Numbered from the stretch's first letter, positions 46,401 to 55,037 are shown. The stretch is 64,000 nucleotides of DNA from Streptomyces fildesensis (GCF_016107395.1 NZ_JAAIKO010000026.1:1-64000), one strand, 5' to 3'. Numbers and translations: made by a program. The notes: generated by a model not told the origin, from the letters alone.

Positions 46401-46654
46401 GCGCCTTCCTCCCGGAGGGCACCCACCTCGTCGCCGACAGCGTGCTCCCGGCACCTCCCGTTCCGATGCTCGGTCACGTCACCTCCAGCTACCGCAGCGC
46501 CGCCCTCGGCCGGACCTTCGCGCTCGCCCTCATCAAGGGCGGCCGGGACCGCATCGGCGAGCGGCTCTACGCCCCCGTCGGCGACCGGCTGATCCCGGTG
46601 ACCGTCGCCAGCCCCGTCCTCTACGACCCCGAGGGAGCCCGCCGCGATGGCTGA
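43430..46654 (+). CDS. Fused sarcosine oxidase delta-alpha subunits (SoxD-SoxA)
   Basis: One uninterrupted 1074-residue frame. Residues 1-78 are SoxD with its zinc ligands Cys6, Cys9, His59 and Cys63 (LIPCPWCG; ERWMHSAGCRRWF). Residues about 79-127 are a Gly/Thr/Pro/Glu-rich linker (GERGELGEGGRNTTTG). From about residue 130 SoxA begins (FRRATGGRIARSDRLAFTFDG), with the dinucleotide fold VLIVGAGPAGLAAAAAAARS near 251 and a GcvT-like folate domain after about 720 (VAFMDASTLGKIDVQGPDAG). SoxD and SoxA are normally separate genes. An in-frame GTG at 43778 (GAGGTGGAG context) could start a separate alpha chain. No stop codon separates the parts. Confidence 0.88.
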   Translation: MLLIPCPWCGPRDEAEFHYGGQAHLAYPEDPSALTDEQWARYLFFRDNPKGPFAERWMHSAGCRRWFNAVRDTSTNEFIEPRCGQTAPRGERGELGEGGRNTTTGPQPTTKPGGPEVESPVSERDRAGETQPFRRATGGRIARSDRLAFTFDGVAYEGHPGDTLASALLANGVIRTNTSIKLGRPRGIFSAGVEEPNAVIQIEEPFPEPMLPATTVELYDGLVATGLPGRGRLATEPDPARYDAVHAHCDVLIVGAGPAGLAAAAAAARSGARVILADDQPELGGSLLSTGRLPSWPAEVAALLEASADVRVLRRTTVFGYYDDNHLLAVERRTNHLGAHAPDNVSRERVWRIRARRVVLATGAHERSLAFADNDRPGVMLAASARSYVNRYGVVPGRRAVVFTTNDSAYAAARDLAAAGVDVVAIVDTRREPGAQVPGVEVLAGHAVIGTQGGDRLTSVTVAPYGSEGPDGSQGSGGSDAPQREFTADLLLVSGGWNPVAHLFSQAGGKLRYDDALGSFVPDSCRQAVEVAGTANGVFDLAAVLAEGAAAGIRAIEAAGYPAATSQLPPVTAEPASPPAHVHVVPGAAEASSFVDLQRDVTVADLTRAAGTGMRSVEHTKRYTTAGTANDQGKTSGVLASGTVAHLLGVDISVLGTTTFRPPYTPVSFATLAGRDRGVLHDPARLTALHPWHTAHGARFENVGQWKRPWYYPLSGEDMETAVLRECRAAREGVAFMDASTLGKIDVQGPDAGVFLDRIYTNMMSTLKVGMIRYGVMARLDGMIFDDGTAIRLADDRYIVTTTTGNAAAVLEWMEEWLQTEWPDLRVRCTSVTEQWATVALVGPRSREVLGGLAPGLDVQNDSFPFMAWRDTTVAGIAARVCRISFSGELAYEINISPWDALALWEALDEAGTPYGITPYGTETMHVLRAEKGYPIIGQDSDGTVTPQDLGMSWVVSKKKPDFVGKRSYSRADTLRPDRKHLVGLLPEDPSAFLPEGTHLVADSVLPAPPVPMLGHVTSSYRSAALGRTFALALIKGGRDRIGERLYAPVGDRLIPVTVASPVLYDPEGARRDG

Positions 46655-47252
46655 GACCGCCACCCGGACCACCCGCCACAGCCCCCTGGCGCACGCCGCC
46701 GACCGCTTCGCCGCCGCCACCCGCACCTCCAGCGGCGATCTGCGCCTGGCCGAACTCCCCTTCCGCACTCAGCTCAACGTCCGCCTCGACCCCAAGGGCC
46801 CCGCCGGCGACGCCGTCGGGCTCGCGCTCGGCCTCCCGCTCCCTCTCGAACCCGACACCGCGGTACGGGCCTGTGACGCCGTCCGTGACCTGGCCGTCCT
46901 CTGGCTCGGACCCGATGAATGGCTCGTCGTCGGCCGGCCCGGCACCCAGCAGGACCTGGAGAGCCGGATCCGTGCGGCCATCGGCGAGGAGCCTGCCGCT
47001 GTCACCGACGTCTCCGCCCAGCGCACCACCCTGCTGGTCGCCGGCCCCCGCGCCCGCGACCTGCTCGCCCACGGTTGCTCCCTCGACCTGCACCCCCGCG
47101 CCTTCGGCCCCGGCCGCTGCGCACAGACGACGCTCGCCCGCGCGCAGGTCGTCGTCGTAGGCCGCAAGGGAGGCTTCTGGCTCCTCGTCCGTTCCTCCTT
47201 CGCCGACTATGTCGCGGACTGGCTCCTCGACGCCGCCACCGAATACCTCTGA
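46647..47252 (+). CDS. soxG: Sarcosine oxidase gamma subunit
   Basis: A 201-residue SoxG: HSPLAHAADRFAAATRTSSG, ELPFRTQLNVRLDPKGPAG, LWLGPDEWLVVGRPGTQ and VTDVSAQRTTLLVAGPRARDLLAHGCSLDLHP, ending FWLLVRSSFADYVADWLLDA. The fold is half of a GcvT-like domain and it completes the heterotetrameric oxidase. It overlaps the preceding gene by 8 bases, so translation is coupled. It is the last gene of the dmgO-sox operon and is followed by a very strong hairpin. Confidence 0.92.
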   Translation: MAETATRTTRHSPLAHAADRFAAATRTSSGDLRLAELPFRTQLNVRLDPKGPAGDAVGLALGLPLPLEPDTAVRACDAVRDLAVLWLGPDEWLVVGRPGTQQDLESRIRAAIGEEPAAVTDVSAQRTTLLVAGPRARDLLAHGCSLDLHPRAFGPGRCAQTTLARAQVVVVGRKGGFWLLVRSSFADYVADWLLDAATEYL

Positions 47253-47272
47253 GAACGGGCCCTGACCCCGGA

Positions 47273-47311
47273 GCCGGGACACTGGCGGGCGGCGCCCGCC
47301 AGTGTCCCGGC
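47273..47311. terminator. Very strong hairpin closing the betaine island
   Basis: GCCGGGACACTGGCGGGC (47273-47290) pairs perfectly over 18 bp with 47294-47311 around a 3-base loop. It sits between convergent soxG and the glycosidase gene, so it should stop transcription from both sides. Confidence 0.88.
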
Positions 47312-47374
47312 TGGCGACGCCGGCTCCATCACCGCAGTGCAGACGGACCTGGGATGAGGGGGGTGTCGTGGACC

Positions 47375-49972
47375 TCAGCTCGGCAGCGACCAGCGCTGGT
47401 TGACGTTGCCGGTGCACGTCCAGATGATCAGGGCGGTGCCGTTGGCGGAGCTGCCGCCGCCGGCATCGAGGCACAGGCCGGACTTGGTGTTCCGCAGCGT
47501 GCCGTCGCTCCTTGGTGTCCAGGCCTGGGCGGGAGTGCCGTTGCAGGTGTAGAGCTGCACCACGGTGCCGGGGGTCACGGCGCCGCCCCTGACGTCCATG
47601 CACTTGCCGTTGGCCCGCAGGGTGCCGTCCGCCGAGACGGTCCACCTCTGGGCAGTCGTCCCATTGCAGCCGTACAGCTGGAGCGGCGTGCCGTCGGCCG
47701 TGCTGCCGCCCGTGATGTCGACGCAGGCGCCGCCGATTCCGGTGATCGGGCCCGACGGTGCGATGGGCGGAAGGGCGTCCCTGACGTGCTGGGCCAGCGC
47801 GATCGGATCGCCGGAGGGCGAGGTGCTGTAGCTGTTGGTCTGTCTGGCCCAGCTGTCGTCCATCGCGAACCAGTCGATCGCCACCGGAGCAGTGCCGCCG
47901 GTGAGTGCGGTGTCGAGCGAGGCGAAGTACGCCGCCCACCGCTTGGCGTAGAGATCGGAGATCAGGCCGCCCCACTCACGGTTGGCGTAGTCGTGCACGC
48001 CCGCCTCGCTGGCCGCCCTGTCGCCCCAGGTGGTGAGGATGGACCGGGCGTCGTACTCCAGTTGGCTCTTCTCCGCGGCGGTGGCCCCCGACGCGCGGGC
48101 GCTCGTCAGCCACGTGCCCAGCAGGAACGCCGGGTCGCTGGAGACGAGCTGGTCGAGCAGGGCCTCATCGCCCTTCCATTCGGTGACGAGACCGCGGAAC
48201 TGGGTCAGGTTCTTCGCCGTGTAGGCGGCGTTGATCTGCGGCAGCAGTACCCGGCTGCGGTTGGCCAGTGCCTGGCGGGCGACGTCGACCAGGTCGTACC
48301 GGTAGGCGGTCGAGGCCTGTTTGTCCGGGGCGACCTGTAGCAGTTCCGCCAGTGCGTTCTGCACGGTGGCCGCGTCGTAGCGCATGCCGTCCGGGCTCCA
48401 CTCCGCAGCATGACTCGCGGTGCGCCCCGGGCGCGCGGTGAACAGGCTGTCCTGCGGCTCGCTCCAGGTACCCGACGCGGTGCTGTACGGGCCGCGGCGC
48501 AGCAGCTCCCAGGCCGCAGCTGCGTGAGCGTCGGCGCCTCCGTAGCGGCGTGCCGAGTAGTCGGCGAACCAGGCGGTCCGGTCGATGGGGCCCGGTTGCC
48601 AGGCCAGTTCGGTGAACAGGTCGAAGGAGGCGGGGTTGCCGCCGGTCCCCTCCGGCAGATAGGCGATGCCCTGCAGAGCACTGTTCTTCTTGCTGAGCCA
48701 CTGCTGGAATCGGCTCACCCAGGTACTGGTGTTGGCGCCGATGCTGGTGTGGCCGCCGAAGTTGTCGATGGCGCCGAAGGCGTACGGGGTGCCGCCCCAC
48801 GCGGTTTCGCGGTCGAGGTTGTCGTAGCGGTCGGAGAGACCGTCGACGATCAGCATGCGTGCCTTGTCAACACCCTTGAGCACAGCGGCAGATGGGTTGT
48901 TCTGCCAGCCGAGGATGACCCAGGTCGCGCCCGGGTGGGCGGTGTCCAGGGCGTGTTGGACCGCGGTGGCGGCGTCGGTCACGTTGACGCTTCCGGGCAG
49001 CCCGCCCTCGTGCAGCAGGTCCATCTTGTACAGGGTGCTGTCACCGAACCGGGTGCGCTGCGCGGCGTAGTAGGCGGCGGCGACCCGGGTGAAGACGGCG
49101 TTGGTGGGGTCGAGCCAGTCGGGCCGCTGGAAGCCGACCCAGTCGCCCTGCGCCACCACCTTGGCGCCGGGATTCCTGTCGGTGAAGCCCGGTGGCACGG
49201 TGCCGTAGTAGCCGGGCAGCACCGGAGTCATGCCCAGCGCGCGGAGCTGGTCCGTGATCTGCCGGCCCTCGGCCGCGCGGGCGTTGATCAGCTGCTCCGA
49301 GACGGGTCCGCCGAAACCGGACATGTTCTGCAGCAGCCACCAGCCCTGGTGCGCGGGGCCCGGGATCCACGATCGCAGCTCGGCGCCGCTGTAGCCGAAG
49401 CTCTGCAGCGCCTTGTAATAGGGGTACTCGGCGCCCATCTGGACGAAGACCTCGTTGACGCCGTGCAGAGCCAGCACGTCGATCTCGTGCTGGTACGAGG
49501 CGAAGTCGCGGTAGGCGCCGGAGTAGCCGTCGTCGGTGTCGTTGAGGGCGTACCGGTGGGGGACCGTCGCCGAGCGGGTGACCGGGTCCGGCACGGCAGG
49601 CAAGGCGGCCGGGAGCTTGCCGAGGCTGTCACCGGGCCAGCCGATGTCCACACCCGCGACGTGCTCCAGGTACCAGCCGACGCCGGTGAGCAGCGTGGCC
49701 GGCGAGGTGCCCGCGACCGTGATGGCGCCGACCGAACCGGAGAGCGTGAAGGCGTCGCCGGAGGCCGGCTTCGGCACCGGCACGAGGGAGAACTGCGCTG
49801 CTGCCCGGGCCGGCAGCAACCGGGACAGGGCTGCGCTCGCCGGTGCGGGGTCGAACGCGGCTGAGACGGAAGGGGGGTTGGGATTCGCGTGTGCGGTGGG
49901 ATCTCCGTACATCGACGCCGTCAGCAGGACGATCGACGAGAGCGTTGCGCGGGCGCTGGATTTCCATCTCAT
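47375..49972 (-). CDS. Secreted GH89 alpha-N-acetylglucosaminidase with ricin-type lectin domain
   Basis: An 865-residue exported enzyme. The N-terminal signal segment is SSARATLSSIVLLTASMYGD. A GH89/NAGLU-like core follows: SASYQHEID-type helix (FASYQHEIDVLALHGVNEVF), GWWLLQNMSGFGGPVSEQL, MTPVLPGYYGTVPPGF, and probable catalytic glutamates in LLHEGGLPG and YLPEGTGGNP. The last ~130 residues are a CBM13/ricin B lectin with three QRW/QAW repeats (TTAQRWTV, PAQAWTP, VNQRWSLPS). It should remove alpha-linked GlcNAc from glycans outside the cell. It is divergent from a ROK regulator. Confidence 0.88.
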   Translation of the reverse strand: MRWKSSARATLSSIVLLTASMYGDPTAHANPNPPSVSAAFDPAPASAALSRLLPARAAAQFSLVPVPKPASGDAFTLSGSVGAITVAGTSPATLLTGVGWYLEHVAGVDIGWPGDSLGKLPAALPAVPDPVTRSATVPHRYALNDTDDGYSGAYRDFASYQHEIDVLALHGVNEVFVQMGAEYPYYKALQSFGYSGAELRSWIPGPAHQGWWLLQNMSGFGGPVSEQLINARAAEGRQITDQLRALGMTPVLPGYYGTVPPGFTDRNPGAKVVAQGDWVGFQRPDWLDPTNAVFTRVAAAYYAAQRTRFGDSTLYKMDLLHEGGLPGSVNVTDAATAVQHALDTAHPGATWVILGWQNNPSAAVLKGVDKARMLIVDGLSDRYDNLDRETAWGGTPYAFGAIDNFGGHTSIGANTSTWVSRFQQWLSKKNSALQGIAYLPEGTGGNPASFDLFTELAWQPGPIDRTAWFADYSARRYGGADAHAAAAWELLRRGPYSTASGTWSEPQDSLFTARPGRTASHAAEWSPDGMRYDAATVQNALAELLQVAPDKQASTAYRYDLVDVARQALANRSRVLLPQINAAYTAKNLTQFRGLVTEWKGDEALLDQLVSSDPAFLLGTWLTSARASGATAAEKSQLEYDARSILTTWGDRAASEAGVHDYANREWGGLISDLYAKRWAAYFASLDTALTGGTAPVAIDWFAMDDSWARQTNSYSTSPSGDPIALAQHVRDALPPIAPSGPITGIGGACVDITGGSTADGTPLQLYGCNGTTAQRWTVSADGTLRANGKCMDVRGGAVTPGTVVQLYTCNGTPAQAWTPRSDGTLRNTKSGLCLDAGGGSSANGTALIIWTCTGNVNQRWSLPS

Positions 49973-50009
49973 GCGAGGCCGCCTAGTCCGGTCGGGTTCC
50001 GCGAGGTGT

Positions 50010-50032
50010 TAGTAACGAACCGTTCGATACTA
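50010..50032. promoter_or_regulatory. 23-bp operator palindrome between glycosidase and ROK regulator
   Basis: TAGTAACGAAC-C-GTTCGATACTA is symmetric about 50021 with a single mismatched pair (A50015/A50027). It lies 38 bases upstream of the glycosidase start and 78 bases upstream of the regulator start. ROK regulators bind such dyads and respond to sugars. Confidence 0.7.
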
Positions 50033-50109
50033 TGGAAGCCCTGAAGTCGTCCGTCAAGGGGTCGCGGGCCCGATCCCGGCTGCGACACTGTGTCCGGGAG
50101 GGTGATCTG

Positions 50110-51411
50110 ATGCCGTCAGAGCTGGCAGCGACCGGACCGCACGTGCTGCGGCGGATCAACGGACAGGCGGTCCTGACGGCGCTTCGGCAGGCCGCGGGCG
50201 GTACGGCCCGGGTCTCCGAACTGGCCGCGGCGACCGGCCTTTCGCGCCCCGCCGTCACCAGGGCGCTGGCCGATCTGGGCAACGACGGGCTGGTGGGCCC
50301 GCTGGACGACGGCACCGGCACGGGAACCGGCAGCGGCGAGGAGGGCCGGCCCGGCAGACCTGCCCGGCGGGTCCGGTTCCGTTCCGAGATGGGGCATGTC
50401 GCGGGCGTCGACATCGGTCCGCACAAGGTGCTGGTCCTCATCGCTGACCTCTCCGGCGAGATCCTCACGACCCACCGCGCCACCGTCCCGCCCGGCGCGG
50501 ACGCACCCCAACTCGTCGCCCTGGTCCGCGAAGGGCTGACGGAGGCGGCGCGGCGGGCGGGCCTGGAACCGACCGACCTGTGGGCGGTCTGCGCGGGAAC
50601 GCCCGGCATCGTCGACCGCGAACGCGGGGTGGTGCTGAAGGCACCGAGCATCCCGGGCTGGGCCGGGCCGGCGATTGTGCCGGAGCTGCGCGAGTGGCTC
50701 GGCTGCCCGGTCCTGCTCGACAACGACGCGACCCTCGCCGTCCTGGCCGAGCTGCGTTACGGTCCGGCCCGGGAGACCCGCAGCATGGTCCTCGTCCACT
50801 GGGGCGAGCGGATCGGCACCGGCATCATCATCGACGGCGTACCGCTCCGCGGGGCCTCGGGGGCCGCGGGCGAACTCGGCTTCCTCGACCTGTTCGCCCG
50901 ACTGGACTCGCCGACGGAACCGGTGACGCTAGTGGAGCCGTCCGACGGATCGCAGCTGCCCGCCGACGGCATGGGACCGTTCGAACGACTCGTCGGCGCG
51001 GCCGAGATCCGCCGCCTCGCGGCAGCGGCGTACACCGACGCCCGGCGCGCGGCACCACCCGGACTGACGGACGGCCGCAGCGGCCTGGCCCCGCTCTTCA
51101 CCGCGGCCTCCGACGGCGACCCGGTCGCCCTGGCCGTCGTCGACCGGGTAGCCGCCCGCTTCGCCCGCGGCCTGGCCGTCCTGCTCCTTCTCCTCGACCC
51201 CGGCCACCTGGTGATCGGCGGTGGAATCTCCGAGGCCGGCGACATCCTCCTCGACCCGATCCGCCGCCACCTCAAGGGCCACACCCTGGTTCCCACCGTG
51301 ATCGACGCCTCCCAACTGGGCGGCCAGGGCGTGGCCCTGGGAGCCGTCCGGCTGGCCCTGGAAGCCGCCGAATCCCGCCTGGGCCTCACGCTGCAGAGCG
51401 GACAGGGCTGA
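50110..51411 (+). CDS. ROK-family transcriptional regulator
   Basis: A 433-residue regulator. The N-terminal winged HTH (AATGLSRPAVTRALADLGNDGLV, about residues 37-60) is followed by a GTGTGTGSGEE low-complexity linker, then the ROK sugar-kinase-like domain (GVDIGPHKVLVLIADLSGEI; VLLDNDATLAVLAELRYG; GASGAAGELGFLDL). It starts at the ATG at 50110 with a GGAGGG site, although the frame is open to 50032, inside the operator. Probably represses the divergent GH89 gene until GlcNAc or a related sugar binds (inference). Confidence 0.88.
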   Translation: MPSELAATGPHVLRRINGQAVLTALRQAAGGTARVSELAAATGLSRPAVTRALADLGNDGLVGPLDDGTGTGTGSGEEGRPGRPARRVRFRSEMGHVAGVDIGPHKVLVLIADLSGEILTTHRATVPPGADAPQLVALVREGLTEAARRAGLEPTDLWAVCAGTPGIVDRERGVVLKAPSIPGWAGPAIVPELREWLGCPVLLDNDATLAVLAELRYGPARETRSMVLVHWGERIGTGIIIDGVPLRGASGAAGELGFLDLFARLDSPTEPVTLVEPSDGSQLPADGMGPFERLVGAAEIRRLAAAAYTDARRAAPPGLTDGRSGLAPLFTAASDGDPVALAVVDRVAARFARGLAVLLLLLDPGHLVIGGGISEAGDILLDPIRRHLKGHTLVPTVIDASQLGGQGVALGAVRLALEAAESRLGLTLQSGQG

Positions 51412-51650
51412 GCGGCCGCAGGGATGCAGCGGTCGAAGGCGGCGGGTCGCCGCGTGTAGGTGGTCGCTGTCTTTCGTCGTCCAGGCCGAGCGGCAACTCC
51501 CCGAGCCTGACGACGCCATGAAGCGCCGCGACGGCCTTGCTCGCTCCGTGACGGGATACTTCCCGACCACCCCCCCCGTTCGGCAGGCCGCACCTCCTGA
51601 CCTAAAGTGCCATCAGCTCCCGGCGGGAGCGAGCGGAGGCCCGCTGGACG

Positions 51651-51974
51651 ATGCCGGCCCCGGAACACCTTCGACCTGGGACGCAGCCTGTGCATGACGA
51701 GGACGAGCCGGTCTTCAAACGAAGCAACTGGGGAACCAGTCGTTACTACTACAACCCCCGAAACCCCCTCGGCCTGGCCCTTATCGTCGTCAGCGTGGTC
51801 TTCGCCGCGACGATGTTGATCCTCATGGCCAATCGGGCAGGACCGTTCAAACCACCGCCTGCCCACGCACCGTGGAGCCCGCCACCGTACGACTACTCCT
51901 GGCCGCCACCTTCAGCCGGCCCCACGCCCTGGCCGTCCCTGCCGCCGGTCACCGACACGCCCGGTGGCCACTGA
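51651..51974 (+). CDS. Small single-pass membrane protein
   Basis: Up to 107 residues (GTG at 51690 is an alternative start). A hydrophilic N-terminus ending RSNWGTSRYYYNPRNP leads into one transmembrane helix, LGLALIVVSVVFAATMLILM (about residues 40-60), then a Pro-rich outer tail (PPPAHAPWSPPPYDYSWPPP). No homology is recognised. Coding is supported by GC3 bias and the sensible topology, but the start is uncertain. Confidence 0.6.
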   Translation: MPAPEHLRPGTQPVHDEDEPVFKRSNWGTSRYYYNPRNPLGLALIVVSVVFAATMLILMANRAGPFKPPPAHAPWSPPPYDYSWPPPSAGPTPWPSLPPVTDTPGGH

Positions 51975-52241
51975 GTCCACCCGCTGGGCGGGCAGGGCTT
52001 TGACTCCGACGACGGCCGGCGCTTCTCCGGTACGGGAACCTGTCGGCCCGGTGCGGGAGGTGGTGCACCGTCAGGTCCTACTCTTCCGGCTCCCAGGCGC
52101 GGAGCAGGTCGATCAGACCCGCGTCTCCCAGGTCTGTGCGTCACCCGGGGACGCATATGAACCCACGATCAGATGGGCCGGGGGCCGGCATCGTTGTGCC
52201 TGTTCCTGTGCCTGTGCCGGTGGCCCGGGCTAGGCTCAGGC

Positions 52242-52625
52242 ATGCGATCTCGAACAGGCGGTATGTGGTGGGGCACCACGATCGAAGCGGCGGACCCCAG
52301 TCGCTTGGCGAGGTTCTACGCCGAACTTCTCGGCTGGCATATCGGGCACGAGGAGCCGGGAACGGCCATCGTCGCCGCCTCTCCGCAAGGGCCGTTCTTC
52401 GTGTTCCAGCAGGCGGAGGGCTATCGGGCTCCGGTGTGGCCACCGGTCGACGGCGCCCAGCGCCCGATGATGCACTTCGACTTCCAGGTCGGAGACCTGG
52501 ACTCAGCGGTCGCCGAGGCGGTCGCCCTGGGCGCCACCGTGGCGGAGTTCCAACCGCAGGAGAGCGTCCGGGTGCTCTTCGACCCGGCCGGTCACCCCTT
52601 CTGCCTGTGCCGCGATGGTGATTAG
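52242..52625 (+). CDS. VOC-family protein
   Basis: A 127-residue single VOC domain: GMWWGTTIEAADPSRLARFYAELLGWHIGHEEPG, then DGAQRPMMHFDFQVGDLDSAVAEAVALGA and VLFDPAGHPFCLCRDGD. Members bind divalent metal and small ligands; several confer drug binding, most are unknown. The ATG at 52242 begins homology. It stands alone downstream of a short noncoding stretch (51975-52241) in which I see nothing. Confidence 0.82.
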   Translation: MRSRTGGMWWGTTIEAADPSRLARFYAELLGWHIGHEEPGTAIVAASPQGPFFVFQQAEGYRAPVWPPVDGAQRPMMHFDFQVGDLDSAVAEAVALGATVAEFQPQESVRVLFDPAGHPFCLCRDGD

Positions 52626-52698
52626 GCCAGGCAACGTTGGCCCTTCTGGCGGCTTCGCGTAGGCGTTCGGCGGCGGATCATGCTGCAACACCAACGGT

Positions 52699-53676
52699 CT
52701 AGTCCCCGGCTGTCAGCAGTGCCTCTGCCACGCTCGTCCGCGCGTAGAGCACCAGGCGTCCCGTCCGGTGGGCCGTGACCAGGCCGGCTGCTCGCATGGC
52801 CGTCAGATGCTGTGATGCGCCACCGGCGGTCAGGCCGGTCCGGGCGGCGAGGTCGGTCGTGGTGGCGGGGGTCGTGAGATGGGCGAGGAGCAGGGTCCGG
52901 GAGCGGCCGAGGACGGCGGACAGGGCGGTCGGGGTCGGGACGGTGCGGGGGTTCCAGAGGGTGCCGACGCCGCGGGGCGGGTAGCGCAGGGTCGGCTGCC
53001 AGGGGTCGTAGCCGATCGTGGAGAAGATGCGCGGCCAGATGAAGGCCGAGGGGCACAGCAGCAGGCCGCGGCCGTCCAGGGTGCGCTCGCCGCTGACGAA
53101 ACGGTGCGCCAGGTTCAAGGTGCCGGAGTCCCAGCCGAGTTGGGGGTCGAGGTCGTCGAAGAGACGCCGGGCGCCGCCCTCGGCCAGGAGTTGGGCGCGG
53201 TGCAGGATGTCGCCCTCGAGGAGGGTACGGATGCGCGGCCAGTGCGGGGCGATCGCCACGTCCCAGTAGGCGGCGATGGTGTCCGCGAGCCGGCCCAGGC
53301 CGCGCTCCGGGTCTGCGCGCAGGGCTTCCACTCCCGGCTGGGCCGCGTCGGAGGAGGTCCGCAGGAGGTCGAACGGGGTCGCGCGCAGCGTCGCCAGTTC
53401 CACGTCGAGGGAGGGCTGCGGGGTGGTCGGCGGCGGGACCAGAAAGCCGGGGATGCCGTACGTGGGGACCTGGACCAGGGCGGAGAGCGGAGCCAGGTCC
53501 AGCTTCGCGGCCGCGAGGCGGGGGCGGACCTGGTCGGTCCAGCGGCGGTGCAGGCCCTGTTCATCGGCGCCCTTGAGGACCCGCACACTGGCCACGACCT
53601 CCCACAGGGGAGAGACCGCGAAGCGGGTGCGGGCCACGTCCTCGGCCGTGAACTCGATCTGCAGCATTTTGTTCAC
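52699..53676 (-). CDS. ArsR-type regulator with DUF5937-like N-terminal domain
   Basis: A 325-residue protein. The long N-terminal domain (MLQIEFTAEDVARTRFAVSPLWEVVASVRVL) is the pattern usually annotated DUF5937. The C-terminal ArsR winged HTH is SRTLLLAHLTTPATTTDLAARTGLTAGGASQHLTAMRAAGLVTAHR (about residues 262-307). It is divergent from an MFS exporter gene 47 bases away, a standard Streptomyces pairing in which the regulator controls the pump. Confidence 0.88.
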   Translation of the reverse strand: MNKMLQIEFTAEDVARTRFAVSPLWEVVASVRVLKGADEQGLHRRWTDQVRPRLAAAKLDLAPLSALVQVPTYGIPGFLVPPPTTPQPSLDVELATLRATPFDLLRTSSDAAQPGVEALRADPERGLGRLADTIAAYWDVAIAPHWPRIRTLLEGDILHRAQLLAEGGARRLFDDLDPQLGWDSGTLNLAHRFVSGERTLDGRGLLLCPSAFIWPRIFSTIGYDPWQPTLRYPPRGVGTLWNPRTVPTPTALSAVLGRSRTLLLAHLTTPATTTDLAARTGLTAGGASQHLTAMRAAGLVTAHRTGRLVLYARTSVAEALLTAGD

Positions 53677-53723
53677 GCTAAATCATTGGGGCGCGCAGCG
53701 AACCGTGGGGCACTTTGTGCGCC

Positions 53724-55037
53724 ATGTTCAGATCACCGGCCCGGCCACCGAGCACCGCGAGCTCCCTGTGGCAGATACCCGACTTCCGCGCCCTGTTCAC
53801 CGCGACCGCGATCAGCCAGTTGGGCACCAACATCGCGTACGTCGCCGTCCCGCTGCTCGCCGTCACCGCACTGGACGCGAGCGCCGGACAGGTGGGCCTG
53901 CTCGCAGCCCTCGGCACGGCCGCTTTCCTGTTCATCGGGCTGCCCGCTGGGGCCTGGGTGGACCGGATGCGGCAGCGGCGGGTGCTGATCGTCGCGGATC
54001 TGGTGCGATCGGTGCTCTTCGTTTCCGTTCCGGTGGCCTGGTGGCTGGATCGGCTCACTCTCGGACAGCTCTACGCCGTGGTGCTGCTCAACGGCTGCGC
54101 GACCGTGTTCTTCGATGTCGGCTCGCAGACCATGCTGCCGCAACTGGTGAGCCGGGACGGACTGGTGCGGGCCAATGCCGCGATGGTCGGCCTTCAGGCC
54201 GCGGGCAATGTCGCGGGCCGCGGCGCGGGCGGCGGTCTCGTTCAGCTGCTCACCGCGCCGTTCGCGGTGGCGTGCAGCGCCGCCGGGTATCTGGCCTCGG
54301 CGATCAGACTCATGGGCGTACGCACATCACAGCAGACCCCGGCCCGACAAGATCGCACCACATCCCTGCGTGCGGAGATGGCCCGGGGCCTGCGGCACGT
54401 ACTGGGCAACCCGGAGCTGCGGGCCCTCGCCTTCACCGCAGCCGTGCTCAATCTCGGTGCGGTGATCGTGAACACCCTGCTTCCGATCCTGTTCGTGCGG
54501 GAACTCCACCTGCCCGAGGGAGTACTGGGCCTGTACTGGGCGATCGGCGGTGTCGGTATCTTCCTCGGCGCCCGCACCGCCCGCGCCATCGCCGCGCGCC
54601 TCGGCTACGGCCGCACCCTCGGACTCGTCGGCCTGTGTCTGGCCCCCGCAGCCCTCCTCGTGCCGCTGATCGACCGCGGCGGGTGGCTGTATGTGGCGGG
54701 CGCCGGCTGGCTTCTGGTCACCTTCAAGATGGGCGTCGACAACGTGCTCGGTGTGAGTCTGCGCCAGCAACTGACCCCGGACGCCCTCCTCGGCCGCATG
54801 AACGCCACTTTCCGCTTCCTGCTCACCGGCGCCATCGCAGTCGGCTCCGCGGTGGCCGGGATGCTCGGCGAGTTCGCCGGACTGCGCACCACGCTGTGGG
54901 TGGGCGGCGGGCTGATGGCCGTCGCGTTCCTGCCGGTCCTCCTGTCCCCGGTCCGCACCCGCACCGAACTGCCTCAGCCCCCTCAGCCCGACCGCCGGAG
55001 TGAGCCCCAGCTCGTCCAGGAGGGGAAGCCCGCCTGA
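53724..55037 (+). CDS. MFS transporter
   Basis: A 437-residue major-facilitator protein with about 12 hydrophobic segments: FRALFTATAISQLGTNIAYVAVPLLAVTALDASAGQVGLL, then PAGAWVDRMRQRRVLIVADLVRS (the loop 2-3 motif). This resembles the enterobactin-exporter/macrolide-efflux-like group. It likely exports a small toxic compound under control of the divergent ArsR-type protein. The ATG at 53724 is used; an in-frame TTG at 53715 is possible. There is no clear ribosome binding site. Confidence 0.87.
   Translation: MFRSPARPPSTASSLWQIPDFRALFTATAISQLGTNIAYVAVPLLAVTALDASAGQVGLLAALGTAAFLFIGLPAGAWVDRMRQRRVLIVADLVRSVLFVSVPVAWWLDRLTLGQLYAVVLLNGCATVFFDVGSQTMLPQLVSRDGLVRANAAMVGLQAAGNVAGRGAGGGLVQLLTAPFAVACSAAGYLASAIRLMGVRTSQQTPARQDRTTSLRAEMARGLRHVLGNPELRALAFTAAVLNLGAVIVNTLLPILFVRELHLPEGVLGLYWAIGGVGIFLGARTARAIAARLGYGRTLGLVGLCLAPAALLVPLIDRGGWLYVAGAGWLLVTFKMGVDNVLGVSLRQQLTPDALLGRMNATFRFLLTGAIAVGSAVAGMLGEFAGLRTTLWVGGGLMAVAFLPVLLSPVRTRTELPQPPQPDRRSEPQLVQEGKPA

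Noticed and set aside
44579-46768. Long - strand frame antisense to soxA
   Set aside because: Shadow of the sarcosine oxidase alpha frame; composition typical of antisense of GC3-rich genes.
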